DNA of 64,000 bases, from positions 104,376 to 168,375 of the forward strand of contig JARLHE010000006.1 of assembly GCA_031292385.1 (NCBI GenBank), in the 5' to 3' direction. Origin of the DNA: Oligoflexia bacterium. Lineage in GTDB: Bacteria > Bdellovibrionota > UBA1018. A program made the position numbers and the translations under genes. The notes beneath the pieces were generated by a model. That model ran no database searches. It worked only from the letters and a program-made list of their open reading frames with translations, and was not told the origin of the DNA. Positions 27,417 through 36,931 of this stretch are shown in pieces; positions within the stretch are counted from its first letter, which is position 1; each line of letters starts with the position of its first letter.

Positions 27417-28094
27417 TCAATCCGGAATTTGATAGGGGAAAAGTTTTCCGTCCCGCATCAGAAGGGCGCGCGAGCACAGCCGCACGAGGGCGTCGTTATG
27501 GGTCACGAGCAGCATCGTCGTGCCGCTTTCCTTGACGAGACCAAACAAGAGCTTCATCACCTGATCACCGGTTTTCGCATCCAAGCTGCCGCTGGGCTCG
27601 TCGGCGAGCAAAAGCTTGGGATTGATCACCAACGCCCTGGCGATGGCGACCCGTTGCTTCTCCCCGCCCGAAAGCTGGTAGGGGAAATGGGTTTTTCGAT
27701 GCCCCAGCCCCACTCTCTCCAGCGCGATCGCGGCCTTGGTGTACGCTTCGGGCGTCCTCATGATCTCGAGCGGCAGGCTCACGTTTTCGATCGCGGTCAG
27801 ATTCGACATCAAATGAAACTGCTGAAAGATAATGCCGACATTTCGCGAGCGGAAAATCGCGAGCTCCTCTTCCGTCATCGCGCCGAGTTCTTGGCCGGCG
27901 ACCTCGACAGTCCCCTTGGTTGGAGAATCCAGTCCCGCAAGCAAGGACAAGAGCGTCGACTTGCCGTTGCCGGACTGGCCGACGATCGCGACCGTTTCGC
28001 CGCTCTCCAACTGAAGGTCGAGCCCGCTCAGGACTTCAACCGGATACCCTCCCTGCATGAAGGTTTTATAAAGCTGTTTTGCTTCCACAATCAT
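27417..28094 (-). CDS. ABC transporter ATPase (YbbA/LolD-like)
   Basis: The protein is 225 residues. It has Walker [16 protein letters not shown]-loop [10 protein letters not shown], signature [15 protein letters not shown], Walker [13 protein letters not shown] and H-loop LLVTHND. This is the MacB/LolD-type subfamily that pairs with FtsX permeases. It overlaps the esterase gene by 4 bp and precedes the permease by 10 bp, so the three are co-translated. Confidence 0.95.
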   Translation of the reverse strand: MIVEAKQLYKTFMQGGYPVEVLSGLDLQLESGETVAIVGQSGNGKSTLLSLLAGLDSPTKGTVEVAGQELGAMTEEELAIFRSRNVGIIFQQFHLMSNLTAIENVSLPLEIMRTPEAYTKAAIALERVGLGHRKTHFPYQLSGGEKQRVAIARALVINPKLLLADEPSGSLDAKTGDQVMKLLFGLVKESGTTMLLVTHNDALVRLCSRALLMRDGKLFPYQIPD

Positions 28095-28720
28095 AAAAGC
28101 GGCTCCAGGTACCTGAAAACATTCCGTGCCACGATGCTCGCCCCCTGCTCATTCGGGTGAATTCCGTCCTCTTGATTCAGCCGGGGTTCGCCCGCTACTT
28201 TTTCCAGCAGAAACGGCATCAAGGCAACCTTCTCTTCGCGCGCCAGCGCGGGGAATACGCCGTCAAAATCGCGATCATACGTTTTTCCGTAATTCGGCGG
28301 CGCTTTCATGCCTACCAACAAAACCCCCATTGCGTTTTCTTTGGCAAGACGGATTACGGCTCTCAAATTCGTTTTCATCTCGGCCGGGCTTAGGCCGCGC
28401 AGGCCATCGTTCGCTCCGAGCTCGAGGACCAGGACCTCCGAGACTCCCGCCTTGGGCCGTCCCTTAAGATACCACCTAAGGCGGCCCGGACCGCTCGCCG
28501 AAGTGGAACCCGAAATCCCCGCATCAATCACTTCGACGCCCGTGTAACCCCGCTCTTGCAAAATATTCTGCAAAACGGAAGGAAACGAGGCCTGTTTTGA
28601 AATTCCATAACCCTCGCTGATCGAATCGCCCAAAATCAAGACCCGCTTTTTCGCGCCGGCGTAACCGACCGCGCTCAATGCCAAACCGCAAAGCAGCGCC
28701 AAGGAAAGAAACTTCCGCAA
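28091..28720 (-). CDS. tesA: TesA-like SGNH lysophospholipase/thioesterase
   Basis: TTG at 28720 (AGGG just upstream) gives 209 residues with a signal peptide MRKFLSLALLCGLALSAVGYA; a TTG at 28738 would add six residues. It has SGNH blocks: GDSISEGYG with the catalytic Ser, LELGANDGLRG, and DGIHPNEQGA with the catalytic Asp and His. E. coli TesA is a periplasmic thioesterase, protease I and lysophospholipase. The neighbouring YbbA/YbbP-like transporter supports the same conserved trio. Confidence 0.9.
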   Translation of the reverse strand: MRKFLSLALLCGLALSAVGYAGAKKRVLILGDSISEGYGISKQASFPSVLQNILQERGYTGVEVIDAGISGSTSASGPGRLRWYLKGRPKAGVSEVLVLELGANDGLRGLSPAEMKTNLRAVIRLAKENAMGVLLVGMKAPPNYGKTYDRDFDGVFPALAREEKVALMPFLLEKVAGEPRLNQEDGIHPNEQGASIVARNVFRYLEPLL

Positions 28721-28727
28721 ATTGCCC

Positions 28728-29306
28728 TCAACGACCAAGCATTCCGTCTTTCAGCTCGGAGTTAGGAGGATTCCCGAGCCAGGTTGAAAGCACGATCCGC
28801 TCAAAAGGCGCGCCGGCGACCTTGCCGACGAGCCGATCTCGGATAAAAACGTTGACGTAATCGGGACGGAAAACAAAGGTCATCGTATCGCCGTCTTTCA
28901 TCGCCGTCATCAGTCCGACCAGCTGATCGACCGAAGGCTTTGTCGATTCACAAAGGCTCCCGCAATTCCTTTCAAGCCCCTCTCGCCAGGCGTTTCGAAT
29001 CTGGTTCAAGCTCACATCGCGGAGAAACAAAAGCTCGACCTGCTTCATCTGGCTGGAGCTCAGGATTTCTTCCGCATCGGCTGATTTCTTCTCGAGATAG
29101 AGAGCAGCCCGGTAAACCTTGACCTTGAAAATGGTCGCCATGCGGGTGCCCACTCCGTTGAGAGATAAGGCCTTGTTTTCAACCTGAATCGCTTGAGGAA
29201 AAGACCTTTCGGCCGCGACGGCCCCAGCCGTTAAGCCCAGCGTCATAACAGCAAATAGGACAACAAATGGGGCGGCAACTGCGATCAGTGGCGTTCGAGC
29301 GTCCAT
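28728..29306 (-). CDS. Periplasmic chalcone-isomerase-like protein
   Basis: The protein is 192 residues with a signal peptide (LIAVAAPFVVLFAVMTLGLTAGAVAA). The core matches the bacterial chalcone-isomerase-like family: LSLNGVGTRMATIFKVKVYRAALYL, VELLFLRDVSLNQIRNAWREGLERNCG, and FVFRPDYVNVFIRDRLVGKV. Plant chalcone isomerase makes flavanones, but the bacterial periplasmic forms have no proven substrate. It overlaps the esterase reading frame slightly and heads the leftward operon. Its start region is 49 bp from the divergent cystathionine synthase gene. Confidence 0.8.
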   Translation of the reverse strand: MDARTPLIAVAAPFVVLFAVMTLGLTAGAVAAERSFPQAIQVENKALSLNGVGTRMATIFKVKVYRAALYLEKKSADAEEILSSSQMKQVELLFLRDVSLNQIRNAWREGLERNCGSLCESTKPSVDQLVGLMTAMKDGDTMTFVFRPDYVNVFIRDRLVGKVAGAPFERIVLSTWLGNPPNSELKDGMLGR

Positions 29307-29355
29307 TGGGTGGATATTACCATTTTTTCTCCGGTTAGTGTATTCGTTAACAGAT

Positions 29356-30753
29356 ATGAAAGAAAATCAATCGCGCCCTGCGCTTCCCGAAGTTGTTGAC
29401 TCCGTTTTATCGCTCATCGGCAACACGCCGATGATTCGCATCCGCGCCATCGACACAGGGCCGTGCGAGCTCTACGTAAAGCTGGAGAATCAAAATCCTG
29501 GCGGCTCCATCAAAGATCGAATGGCGCTCGCCATGATCGAAGCCGCCGAACGTGAAGGCAAACTGAAACCAGGCGGAACCATTGTCGAGGCCACGGCAGG
29601 AAATACCGGCCTCGGGCTCGCATTAGTCGCGTCCCAAAAGGGCTATCAGCTGATCCTGGTCATTCCCGACAAGATGAGCCAGGAAAAGATTTTTCACCTT
29701 CGCGCCATGGGCGCCCAAGTTATCCTGACGCGCTCGGACGTCAACAAAGGCCATCCGGAATATTACATGGACCTTGCGCGCACCATCGCCGAACAGCGCG
29801 GTGCCCTTTACGTCAACCAGTTCGAAAATCCCGCGAACCCCATCGCGCACGAACAGTCCACCGCGCCTGAAATTTGGGAACAGATGCATCATCGCCTCGA
29901 TGCGGTGGTCGCGGGCGTCGGTTCGGGCGGTACCCTCGCGGGCATCGCCCATTTTTTCAAAAAGACCGCTCCGAACGTCGAGGTGATCCTGGCCGATCCG
30001 GCCGGATCCGGCATCGCGGATATCGCGCATGGCAAGGCCCCAGGCTGCGGCGGAACGTATCTCGTGGAAGGCATCGGCGGTGGATTTCTTCCCCCGGTCG
30101 GCGATCTGAGCGGTGTGAAGACGACTTACACGATTCCCGACGCCGAAACGTTCGAAACCGCCCGAGAGCTTCTGCGCAAAGAAGGGATCCTCGCGGGATC
30201 CTCCGCGGGAACCCTGGTCGCCGCGGCTTTGCGCTACTGCCGCGCCCAAAAGCAACCCAAACGCGTCGTGACCCTGATCTGCGACAGCGGAAACAAGTAT
30301 CTATCCAAAATGTACAATGACTATTGGATGATCGATCAAGGCTTCATTCAGCGCGAGACCTTCGGGGATCTGCGCGATCTGATTTCGCGACGCCACTGGG
30401 AGGGCGCGACGGTGACGATCGGGCCCGACGACATGATTCAGGCCGCCTACCGGCGCATGAGGCTGTACGACATCTCGCAGCTCCCCGTGATCGAAAGCGG
30501 AAAAGTGGTGGGCATCCTCGATGAATCCGACATCCTCGCCGCGCTGACCGAGAACAAAGACGCCTTCGGGGGCCCGGTTCGCGCGACGATGACCAGTCAC
30601 GTGCAGACCGTGAGCTCCAAATCCGAGGTCGAAAGCCTGATCCCGATCTTCAAACAAGGGCGGGTCGCGGTTGTCGTCGATCCGCAAGGCGCCTTTTTGG
30701 GGCTGATCACGCAGATCGACCTGATCCACTTCATGCGCGCCAAACAGCGCTGA
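29356..30753 (+). CDS. Cystathionine beta-synthase with C-terminal CBS pair
   Basis: ATG at 29356 gives 465 residues; GTG at 29338 is a possible longer start. It condenses serine (or O-acetylserine) and homocysteine (or sulfide) using PLP. The PLP Lys is in GGSIKDRMAL, followed by EATAGNTG, VAGVGSGGTLAGIAH, and GSSAGTLVAAALRY. The last ~120 residues are two CBS domains (QAAYRRMRLYDISQLPVIESGKVVGILDESD and PIFKQGRVAVVVDPQGAFLGLITQID), which in homologues bind adenosyl compounds. The 3' end overlaps the convergent GHKL gene by 23 bp. Confidence 0.92.
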   Translation: MKENQSRPALPEVVDSVLSLIGNTPMIRIRAIDTGPCELYVKLENQNPGGSIKDRMALAMIEAAEREGKLKPGGTIVEATAGNTGLGLALVASQKGYQLILVIPDKMSQEKIFHLRAMGAQVILTRSDVNKGHPEYYMDLARTIAEQRGALYVNQFENPANPIAHEQSTAPEIWEQMHHRLDAVVAGVGSGGTLAGIAHFFKKTAPNVEVILADPAGSGIADIAHGKAPGCGGTYLVEGIGGGFLPPVGDLSGVKTTYTIPDAETFETARELLRKEGILAGSSAGTLVAAALRYCRAQKQPKRVVTLICDSGNKYLSKMYNDYWMIDQGFIQRETFGDLRDLISRRHWEGATVTIGPDDMIQAAYRRMRLYDISQLPVIESGKVVGILDESDILAALTENKDAFGGPVRATMTSHVQTVSSKSEVESLIPIFKQGRVAVVVDPQGAFLGLITQIDLIHFMRAKQR

Positions 30754-31711
30754 GAAAGCGAAAACTCTTTTTGAATTCCGCGTGCGTCTTCGTACGCGGA
30801 AAAAAGAGCATCGCCTCGGTCCATTCACCCGCGCTCGCCGCGAGAAAAAGGCTGAAGCCGGCGTCCAGCGCCTTATTGAGACCCAACCCGGAGGCGTGAT
30901 CCATCGCGGGATCGTACCCGTCCGTGCCGTAACTGCGATAGAGGCTCGGAATCAGCCGCTCCAGGTCGAGGCTGCCGAACTGATCCTTGACGCAAATTCC
31001 GAAGAAATGTTCGTTCGACATCATGGAAAGTTTGATTTCCTCGATGTCGTCGAACTCGAAGGCTTCAATTCGGTCTTGCTGCTTTCGATATCGTTTTCCG
31101 CCCGGCCCGACGGGGGCGTTATAGATCGCGTTCAACAGAAGCTCATCGCACGCCTGCGCGACCTGATTGGCGAGCCGCGGAGCGACTCCCTGGCGCTGCA
31201 GCAGGTTTTTCAAGGCATCGATCGACAAAGCTCGATGGCTCGACTCCGTTAGCCTGACTTCCTGCTTTTTCTTGGCGCCCTTGCCAAAAAAGAACTCGAT
31301 CCCCATCGGTCGATTCGAAAGAACGCTTTCCACCAGCCGACTATAGATATCGACCGCGACGGCGTTGTCCTTCCGCAGGACGTTGTGAACGAAAACCTGA
31401 TGCTCATCATTGGTCACTTGCTCGATTTTGCTGGCCAGCTTATCGCTGATAGCGAAAACCCGTTGCGGGCCAACCAATTCAGACAGAAGCTTTCCGACCT
31501 TCCCGATGAAAAGGGGGTCTAAAGGGCTGTGGGCCCCCGGATGATCGACATCCCAAAGAATGACCGCATTGGGGAAGTCGAGAATCAGTTTTCGCAGATC
31601 TCCACCGGCTTCATATACGCGATGATAGCCGCACTTGATGCTCCGGCTGATATCAAGACCGAATTGCGCGTCGAGATCGCGGGGGGAGATCACAATAAGG
31701 TGGCTCTGCAT
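30731..31711 (-). CDS. GHKL-ATPase domain protein with receiver-like N-terminus, paralogue 1
   Basis: The start at 31711 gives 326 residues and aligns with the paralogue at 40558-41514. Residues ~1-150 look like a degenerate response-regulator fold (LIVISPRDLD, AVILWDVDHPG, RVFAISDKLAS) without a clear phosphoacceptor. Residues ~175-326 match the RsbW-type GHKL ATPase: N box ACDELLLNAIYNAP, then GICVKDQFGSLD (D-x-x-G box) and ASGLGLNKALDAG (GxGL). Shared with the paralogue: DELL-NA-Y-AP, D-FGSL and the FP--K---EF--SF-F end. Such domains phosphorylate or bind partner proteins; here no partner is adjacent. The function is unknown. Confidence 0.7.
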   Translation of the reverse strand: MQSHLIVISPRDLDAQFGLDISRSIKCGYHRVYEAGGDLRKLILDFPNAVILWDVDHPGAHSPLDPLFIGKVGKLLSELVGPQRVFAISDKLASKIEQVTNDEHQVFVHNVLRKDNAVAVDIYSRLVESVLSNRPMGIEFFFGKGAKKKQEVRLTESSHRALSIDALKNLLQRQGVAPRLANQVAQACDELLLNAIYNAPVGPGGKRYRKQQDRIEAFEFDDIEEIKLSMMSNEHFFGICVKDQFGSLDLERLIPSLYRSYGTDGYDPAMDHASGLGLNKALDAGFSLFLAASAGEWTEAMLFFPRTKTHAEFKKSFRFLSAVWRA

Positions 31712-31878
31712 TCCAAAAATTATGAGCCAAAAGCGACCCTGGAACAATTCCGGATTTTATATAATGACCATATAGAAATCATGATTCGGGCAAAGTCCGG
31801 TTATCTTTCAACAAAAACAACGTGTGGACAATTCCGGTCGCCCATGTTACCAGGTGCGTTAGAAAAGGGGACGACTTG

Positions 31879-32274
31879 ATGAAAACAAACTACGGGATTT
31901 CTCTGTCATCGTTGTGTGTGGGTTTAACGGTTTTTGCGGGCGCATCCGCCTTTGCGGCCAACTCTGGTTCGAGCATGGCCTGCTCGGCAAATGCCCCAAC
32001 CGCGATTCGCTTTGAAATCGCATCTTTAGCTATCATTCGGGCCGGCGGGCCCGGCCTCGGCCAGGAGTTCAGCTCTGGCGCGAATGTCGATGATATTGAA
32101 GAGAAACTTTGTGCCGATGCCTCCGGCTATTCGCTTCGGGCTTCGAGAACCCGCTCAGGGTATACGGACGTCACCGTAAATTTCTCGAAAGAAGATTGCG
32201 GACAGACCCTTCTCATTACCAGCGAAGGCAAAATCGCCGACTCCGCCGGCGAAATCACCTGCAAGGCAAAATAA
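31879..32274 (+). CDS. Small secreted protein, unknown
   Basis: ATG at 31879 has an AGGGGA ribosome-binding site and gives 131 residues. A clear signal peptide, LSSLCVGLTVFAGASAFAA, precedes a small mature part with three or four Cys (MACSAN, EKLCADA, KEDCGQT, ITCKAK), which may form disulfides in the periplasm. No family is recognised. It lies alone between a divergent GHKL gene and a convergent nrdB, with a strong hairpin after its stop. Confidence 0.65.
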   Translation: MKTNYGISLSSLCVGLTVFAGASAFAANSGSSMACSANAPTAIRFEIASLAIIRAGGPGLGQEFSSGANVDDIEEKLCADASGYSLRASRTRSGYTDVTVNFSKEDCGQTLLITSEGKIADSAGEITCKAK

Positions 32275-32294
32275 CTCGGATTTAATCGGATTGA

Positions 32295-32320
32295 GGTCTC
32301 CGCCCTTCGGGGCGGAGGCC
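32295..32320. terminator. UUCG-capped terminator hairpin between a small secreted protein gene and nrdB
   Basis: An 11-pair stem (CTCCGCCC 32298-32305 with GGGCGGAG 32310-32317, plus three outer pairs) is closed by the very stable TTCG tetraloop. It lies between two convergent genes and has no T-run. Confidence 0.75.
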
Positions 32321-32337
32321 CGTCCATCTCAAGCGTC

Positions 32338-33375
32338 TTAGAACGACTCGTCAAAAACCACCGCGCTGCGGCTGGTCTCAAAGCCTTTCTTATATTCGGT
32401 CACGCGCTTTTCGAAGAAATTCGTCAATGGCTGCACATCCTGCAGAACCATGAACGCAAATGGGTTCTTCGACAGGTATTTACGCTTATAGCCCAGCTGC
32501 AAAAGGCGCTGATCGGCGACGTGCTCCAGGTATTGGCGCATGAGCTCGGGGGACATTCCGGTGACCCCGGACGATAGGGCATCCGTACAGAAAGCCATCT
32601 CCACTTCGATCGCTTCGGCCAACATTTCTTGGACGCGGTTTTCGAGCGACGCATCGAAAAGATGCGGGTACTCCTTGCGGATCGCGGCGATCGCCATATT
32701 GGCGCCGTCGATGTGCAGGCTTTCGTCGCGGAACACCCAGTTCGTCGCCGTAGCGAGGCCCGGAAGCAGACCCTTGCTGCGCAAGAAGAACACGTACGCG
32801 AAGGAACCGAAAAAGAAGAGCCCTTCCACGCAAGAGGCGAAGCAAATCAGGTTCTCGATGAACTGACGGCGCTTCGTATCGTTGTCGAGCTTATCGATCG
32901 ACTCGATGGAATCCATGTACTTGAAGCAGAAATCGGCCTTGAGCTTCACCGACGGCGTCGTCATATAGGCGTCGAAAGCCGCGCGACGCTCTTCCGGATC
33001 GGCAATGTAGTTGTCGACCAAAAGCAGGTACGTCTCGACATGAAGCATTTCGTCGAAAAGCTGCTTGCCCAGGAACATGCGATATTCGGGCGAATTGACG
33101 TGCTTGTAGAAATTAAGGACGAGATTATGCGCGACGATATTGTCGGCCGTGGCGAAAAACGCCACTAGGCGCTTCACCAGATGCGCCTCTGGCGGCGTCA
33201 GCTTATCGCGCAGATGCTCGTGATCGATCGAAAAATCGATTTCATCCGTCGTCCAGATGTTCTTGATCGAATTGCGATAGAGCTCGAAAAACTCCGGATA
33301 CTTCATCGGACGCAAAGTCAGATTGAGATCCGGGTTTAAAAGCATTTTTTTCTCGTCATTCAGACTCGCGCTCAT
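32338..33375 (-). CDS. nrdB: Ribonucleotide reductase class Ia beta subunit
   Basis: The protein is 345 residues. It holds the di-iron centre and tyrosyl radical that drives NrdA. Metal ligands and the radical Tyr are present: FFATADNIVAHN (Asp), FDEMLHVETY (Glu, His and the Tyr four residues after His), CVEGLFFFGSF (Glu) and FRDESLHIDG (Glu, His). So it is a normal tyrosyl-radical enzyme. It overlaps nrdA by 4 bp. The C-terminal tail ends FEKRVTEYKKGFETSRSAVVFDESF, the part that docks on NrdA. Confidence 0.96.
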   Translation of the reverse strand: MSASLNDEKKMLLNPDLNLTLRPMKYPEFFELYRNSIKNIWTTDEIDFSIDHEHLRDKLTPPEAHLVKRLVAFFATADNIVAHNLVLNFYKHVNSPEYRMFLGKQLFDEMLHVETYLLLVDNYIADPEERRAAFDAYMTTPSVKLKADFCFKYMDSIESIDKLDNDTKRRQFIENLICFASCVEGLFFFGSFAYVFFLRSKGLLPGLATATNWVFRDESLHIDGANMAIAAIRKEYPHLFDASLENRVQEMLAEAIEVEMAFCTDALSSGVTGMSPELMRQYLEHVADQRLLQLGYKRKYLSKNPFAFMVLQDVQPLTNFFEKRVTEYKKGFETSRSAVVFDESF

Positions 33376-35693
33376 TGGCAGGCCTCACAGCTTCCTGGAT
33401 TTTCAAGCGAACACGCGACCGCGGCCTCGGGCTGGATCGTCTCCTCCGGGGCGGTCGTTTTCTTGATGGAAGTCTTCGCGCGCGAACGCAGATAATACGT
33501 CGTTTTCACGCCCTGCTTCCAAGCATACATATACATCGACGAAAGCTTGCCGACGCTCGGGTCTTCCATGAACAAGTTCAGCGACTGCGACTGGCAAATG
33601 AACGCGGAGCGCTCCACGGCCATGTCGATCAGATCCTTTTGCTGGATTTCCCACGCCGTTTTATAAAGATCGCGCAGCGATTGCGGGATCTGCTCGATCT
33701 TCTGGATCGAACCGTCGTTTTCGATGATCTTCGCGCGGATGTCCGCCTTCCAAAGATTGACGCGTTTCAGCTCGGAAATCAGATAGCGATTCACCTGCAG
33801 GAACTCGCCGCTCAGGGTCTCGCGCTTGAAGATGTTCGAAATCTGGGGCTCGATGCTCTCGTAGCTTCCCACGATCGAAGCGATCGTTGCCGTCGGCGCG
33901 ATCGCGATCAACAGGCTGTTGCGAATGCCGTTACGGGCGACCGCTTGCGCCAATTGGTCCCAATCAAAATGGGTTTCGGCGAAAGCCTTCTGATATTTCT
34001 TCGCCAACTGCACCTGCAATTCGGCCTCGGCATAGCGCGAATCCTTGAAATTAGCGAAAGGACCGAACTCCTTGGCAAGCTCCACGCTGCGGCTGACCGC
34101 GTGATAGTAAATCGTTTCTTGAATACGCGAAGACGTGCGACGCGCTTCGTCCGAGGAGAACGGGAGCCCCATTTTGAAAAAGACATCCTGAAGCCCCATG
34201 ATGCCCAAACCCACCGGGCGCCATTCGTGGTTCGAGTTCTCGGCTTCTTTCGTCGGATAGAAATTCCGATCGACAACGCGGTCCAAATAAGTCACCGCCG
34301 TGCGAGTGACTTTACCGAGACGTTCGTAATCAAAAGTTCCGTCCTTCTGAACGAAGGTAGGAAGATTGACGCTGCCAAGGTTGCAAACCGCGGTTTGCGA
34401 GGCCGAAGTCACTTCCAAGATCTCGGTACAGAGATTGGAGCTGTGAATGACATTGCCTTCCTTGCTGGTCTGAGCCGAGCGAAGATTCGAGCTGTCCTTG
34501 AAGCACATCCAGCCGTTGCCGGTTTCCGCCAAGGTCTGGGTCATGCGAGCGTAAATCGCGCGCGCGGAAACCTGCTTCAGCGCTTTTCCTTCACGCTCGT
34601 ACTTTTCGTAAAACTCCTCGAACCGGGGACCGTAAGAAGCCAGAAGCTCGGGAACGTCGTTTGGAGAAAAGAGGCTCCACATCGCATCTTGTTCCACGCG
34701 CTTCATGAAAAGATCCGGAATCCAGAGGGCCAGATTCAAATTATGAGTGCGGCGGCTTTCGGCGCCGGTATTGTTCCGGAGTTCCAAGAACGACTCAATG
34801 TCCGCATGCCACGGCTCGAGATAAACGGCGGCCGCGCCCTTGCGCTTGCCCCCCTGATTGACAGCGTGAACCGACGAATCGAAAACCTTGAGGAACGGGA
34901 TAATGCCGTTGCTGAGGCCGTTGGTGCCCTTGATCAAAGCGCCCGAAGCGCGAACCGGGGTCCAGTCGATGCCGATGCCGCCCGAGAATTTCGAAAGGCG
35001 CGCGCAATCGGTGATGGATTTATAGATCCCATCCAAGCTGTCCTCGCCGATCGTGAGCAGGTAGCAGCTGCTCATCTGCGGATGACGGGTGCCGGAGTTG
35101 AAAAGCGTCGGCGTCGCCGGCATGTAAAGGAATTGGCTGACGATGTCGTAAAGCTCGAGCGCTTCCGGGATCGTATCCGCGAGTCCCAGCGAGACGCGCA
35201 TGAACATCCACTGCGGGCGCTCGAGAAGTTTGCGGGTTTTTGGGTGACGCAACAGGTAACGATCAGCTACGGTCTTCAGGCCGAAGTACTCGAATAAGTC
35301 GTCGCGATCATGGCGAATGGCGTATTCGATGGTCTTGAAATCTTGTCCAGCGAGCTCGAAAACTTGAGAGCTGAGCAAACCTGCTTCAGCCGCGGCATGG
35401 ATATAGTCACGGAAGGCCATATCGCGCCCTACTTCTTTCAGAATATTTTCCGAAAGCATGCGGGCGGCGACTTTGGAGTAATTCGGCTCCTCAGCCATCA
35501 ACATGACGGCGGTCGAGATCGACAGGTCATCGAGCTCCTGGGTGGTGCTGCCTTCGTGCAGCCCGCTGATCGTCCTTTTTGCAATCTCCAGAGGCTCTAC
35601 TCCGTCGAGGCCTCGGCATGCGCGGTTGACTGCATGAAGGATTTTTTCGATCCGGACTTCTTCCTGGGTCCCATCTCTTTTAATCACCCGCAT
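33372..35693 (-). CDS. nrdA: Ribonucleotide reductase class Ia alpha subunit
   Basis: The protein is 773 residues and reduces ribonucleoside diphosphates. The N-terminal ATP-cone (VIKRDGTQEEVRIEKILHAVNRAC) should give dATP feedback control. Active-site residues are seen in SSNLCTEILE (Asn, Cys, Glu) and AVCNLGSVNLPTF, with the first Cys in SSCYLLTIGEDSLDG. The C-terminal CEAC pair, last four residues but one, passes electrons from thioredoxin or glutaredoxin. GAGGAG before the ATG is a good ribosome-binding site. No palindromic NrdR box could be made out upstream. Confidence 0.97.
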   Translation of the reverse strand: MRVIKRDGTQEEVRIEKILHAVNRACRGLDGVEPLEIAKRTISGLHEGSTTQELDDLSISTAVMLMAEEPNYSKVAARMLSENILKEVGRDMAFRDYIHAAAEAGLLSSQVFELAGQDFKTIEYAIRHDRDDLFEYFGLKTVADRYLLRHPKTRKLLERPQWMFMRVSLGLADTIPEALELYDIVSQFLYMPATPTLFNSGTRHPQMSSCYLLTIGEDSLDGIYKSITDCARLSKFSGGIGIDWTPVRASGALIKGTNGLSNGIIPFLKVFDSSVHAVNQGGKRKGAAAVYLEPWHADIESFLELRNNTGAESRRTHNLNLALWIPDLFMKRVEQDAMWSLFSPNDVPELLASYGPRFEEFYEKYEREGKALKQVSARAIYARMTQTLAETGNGWMCFKDSSNLRSAQTSKEGNVIHSSNLCTEILEVTSASQTAVCNLGSVNLPTFVQKDGTFDYERLGKVTRTAVTYLDRVVDRNFYPTKEAENSNHEWRPVGLGIMGLQDVFFKMGLPFSSDEARRTSSRIQETIYYHAVSRSVELAKEFGPFANFKDSRYAEAELQVQLAKKYQKAFAETHFDWDQLAQAVARNGIRNSLLIAIAPTATIASIVGSYESIEPQISNIFKRETLSGEFLQVNRYLISELKRVNLWKADIRAKIIENDGSIQKIEQIPQSLRDLYKTAWEIQQKDLIDMAVERSAFICQSQSLNLFMEDPSVGKLSSMYMYAWKQGVKTTYYLRSRAKTSIKKTTAPEETIQPEAAVACSLENPGSCEACQ

Positions 35694-36022
35694 GGGGACA
35701 GCTCCTCAAAAAATTTGTAATACAAAACCCTGGCGTGAGGCCCTTGGCAAAAACTCGCCTAGGCTTCGCACCTGGTTTGCTACCGGTTTTAGGGAAAAAA
35801 GAAGCTACTTATGCCGTAAAACTTCTCTTAGTTTTTTGAGTTTAGTCAAAATTCAAACAGCTGGTCAATCTTTGGTTAGGCAAAAAATTACTATCGAATT
35901 TCGCCCGTCAATTTTCGAAATGGAGTCGCGCCGTTATCGAAGTGAGTGTGTATAATACGTCGCGGTAATCGCTACCGTCACGGGCATCTTGATGCGCATC
36001 ATCAATTCCGGTATCCTGCAAA
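35694..36022. other. AT-rich divergent intergenic region of nrdA and a GIY-YIG gene
   Basis: No gene is seen in this 329-bp stretch. On the + strand TATAAT at 35951-35956 is a good -10 for the GIY-YIG gene, without a clear -35. The leader after it holds the small hairpin GGTA-atcgc-TACC and a gatgcgcatc palindrome. On the - strand the nrdA leader contains several runs of T/A but no confident promoter. Confidence 0.4.
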
Positions 36023-36928
36023 ATGGAACGTCCGATGTTGAATTCCGCAGTACCCTACACCAACCCGCTGCCCGCCCGATTGGGCGCTGATTTTCTTGGA
36101 AATATTCCCCATGTTCCGGGGGTTTACTTCTTTTTGGACCAGCACGAGCGCCCCCTCTACGTTGGAAAGGCGGTCGATCTCCAAAAGAGGCTCCGAAGCT
36201 ATTGGAAGTTACGCCCCGGATCAGAGCGCGATCATCTGCTCGAAATGATCGAATCCACGCATAAGCTCACCTGGAACGTCTGTGCGAACGAAACCGCCGC
36301 GATCCAACTGGAGTCCGAACTCATCCGCGACCTGCTCCCGCCCTACAACATCGCGGGCACATGGGAAACGCGCGACTTCTTCATCTCCTTGAGCTCCGAC
36401 AATTCTCCGGAATCCGCCCGCGCGCTTCGTTTCGAGCTCAAATTCGATGACGATGAGTTTTCAGAAAATATAGAAATTTACGGATGCTTCAAAAATGACG
36501 GATTCGCCAAGCGAGGATACCCCGCGCTTCTTCGTCTGCTGCACCTACTGGGAACGAAGGGCAGATGGTATCACCACCCGGCTGCCATCAGCCGGGCCTA
36601 CTTGCCGACCCGGCACGACATCTGGCTTCCAAAGGAGATGGCAAGCTCGTTGCGGAATTATATGCAGGGAAAAAACCTTACGCTTTTGCGCGAAATCTCG
36701 GTTCGGCTCATTGAAAACGAATCGGTCCCGCCTTTTCTGGCCAGCTCGATTCAACAGGATTTACTCATGGCTTCCGCATTTTTTCGCCGCACCTTAAAGG
36801 TCACGCGAAGAATCAAAAAGGAGGCGGGGATCCCACCGAGCCGCCCCCTTCCGATCGCGAAACTCCATGATCTCAATCAAAGGCGAAGCCTTAAAAAGCT
36901 CCGAAGTGTCCTGGGCCCCGTCCGGTGA
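36023..36928 (+). CDS. UvrC-type GIY-YIG nuclease protein, paralogue 1
   Basis: The protein is 301 residues. Residues ~28-115 are a GIY-YIG endonuclease domain of UvrC type: PGVYFFLDQHERPLYVGKA, QKRLRSYW (Arg) and QLESELIRDLLPPYN (Glu). The rest (~190 residues) is not the UvrC UVR/RNase H/HhH set and has no recognised fold, but corresponds region by region to the second copy at 37851-38708 (IYGCFKNDG..., LLRLLHLLG). It resembles Cho-type single-incision nucleases in plan. The role is probably in DNA repair; partner and site of incision are unknown. Confidence 0.75.
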   Translation: MERPMLNSAVPYTNPLPARLGADFLGNIPHVPGVYFFLDQHERPLYVGKAVDLQKRLRSYWKLRPGSERDHLLEMIESTHKLTWNVCANETAAIQLESELIRDLLPPYNIAGTWETRDFFISLSSDNSPESARALRFELKFDDDEFSENIEIYGCFKNDGFAKRGYPALLRLLHLLGTKGRWYHHPAAISRAYLPTRHDIWLPKEMASSLRNYMQGKNLTLLREISVRLIENESVPPFLASSIQQDLLMASAFFRRTLKVTRRIKKEAGIPPSRPLPIAKLHDLNQRRSLKKLRSVLGPVR

Positions 36929-36931
36929 ATA

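Noticed and set aside
33375-35297. 640-codon + strand frame opposite nrdA
   Set aside because: No recognisable protein; nrdA is intact on the other strand.
35694-36022. NrdR boxes upstream of nrdA
   Set aside because: No paired 16-bp palindromes resembling the NrdR consensus could be found by eye.
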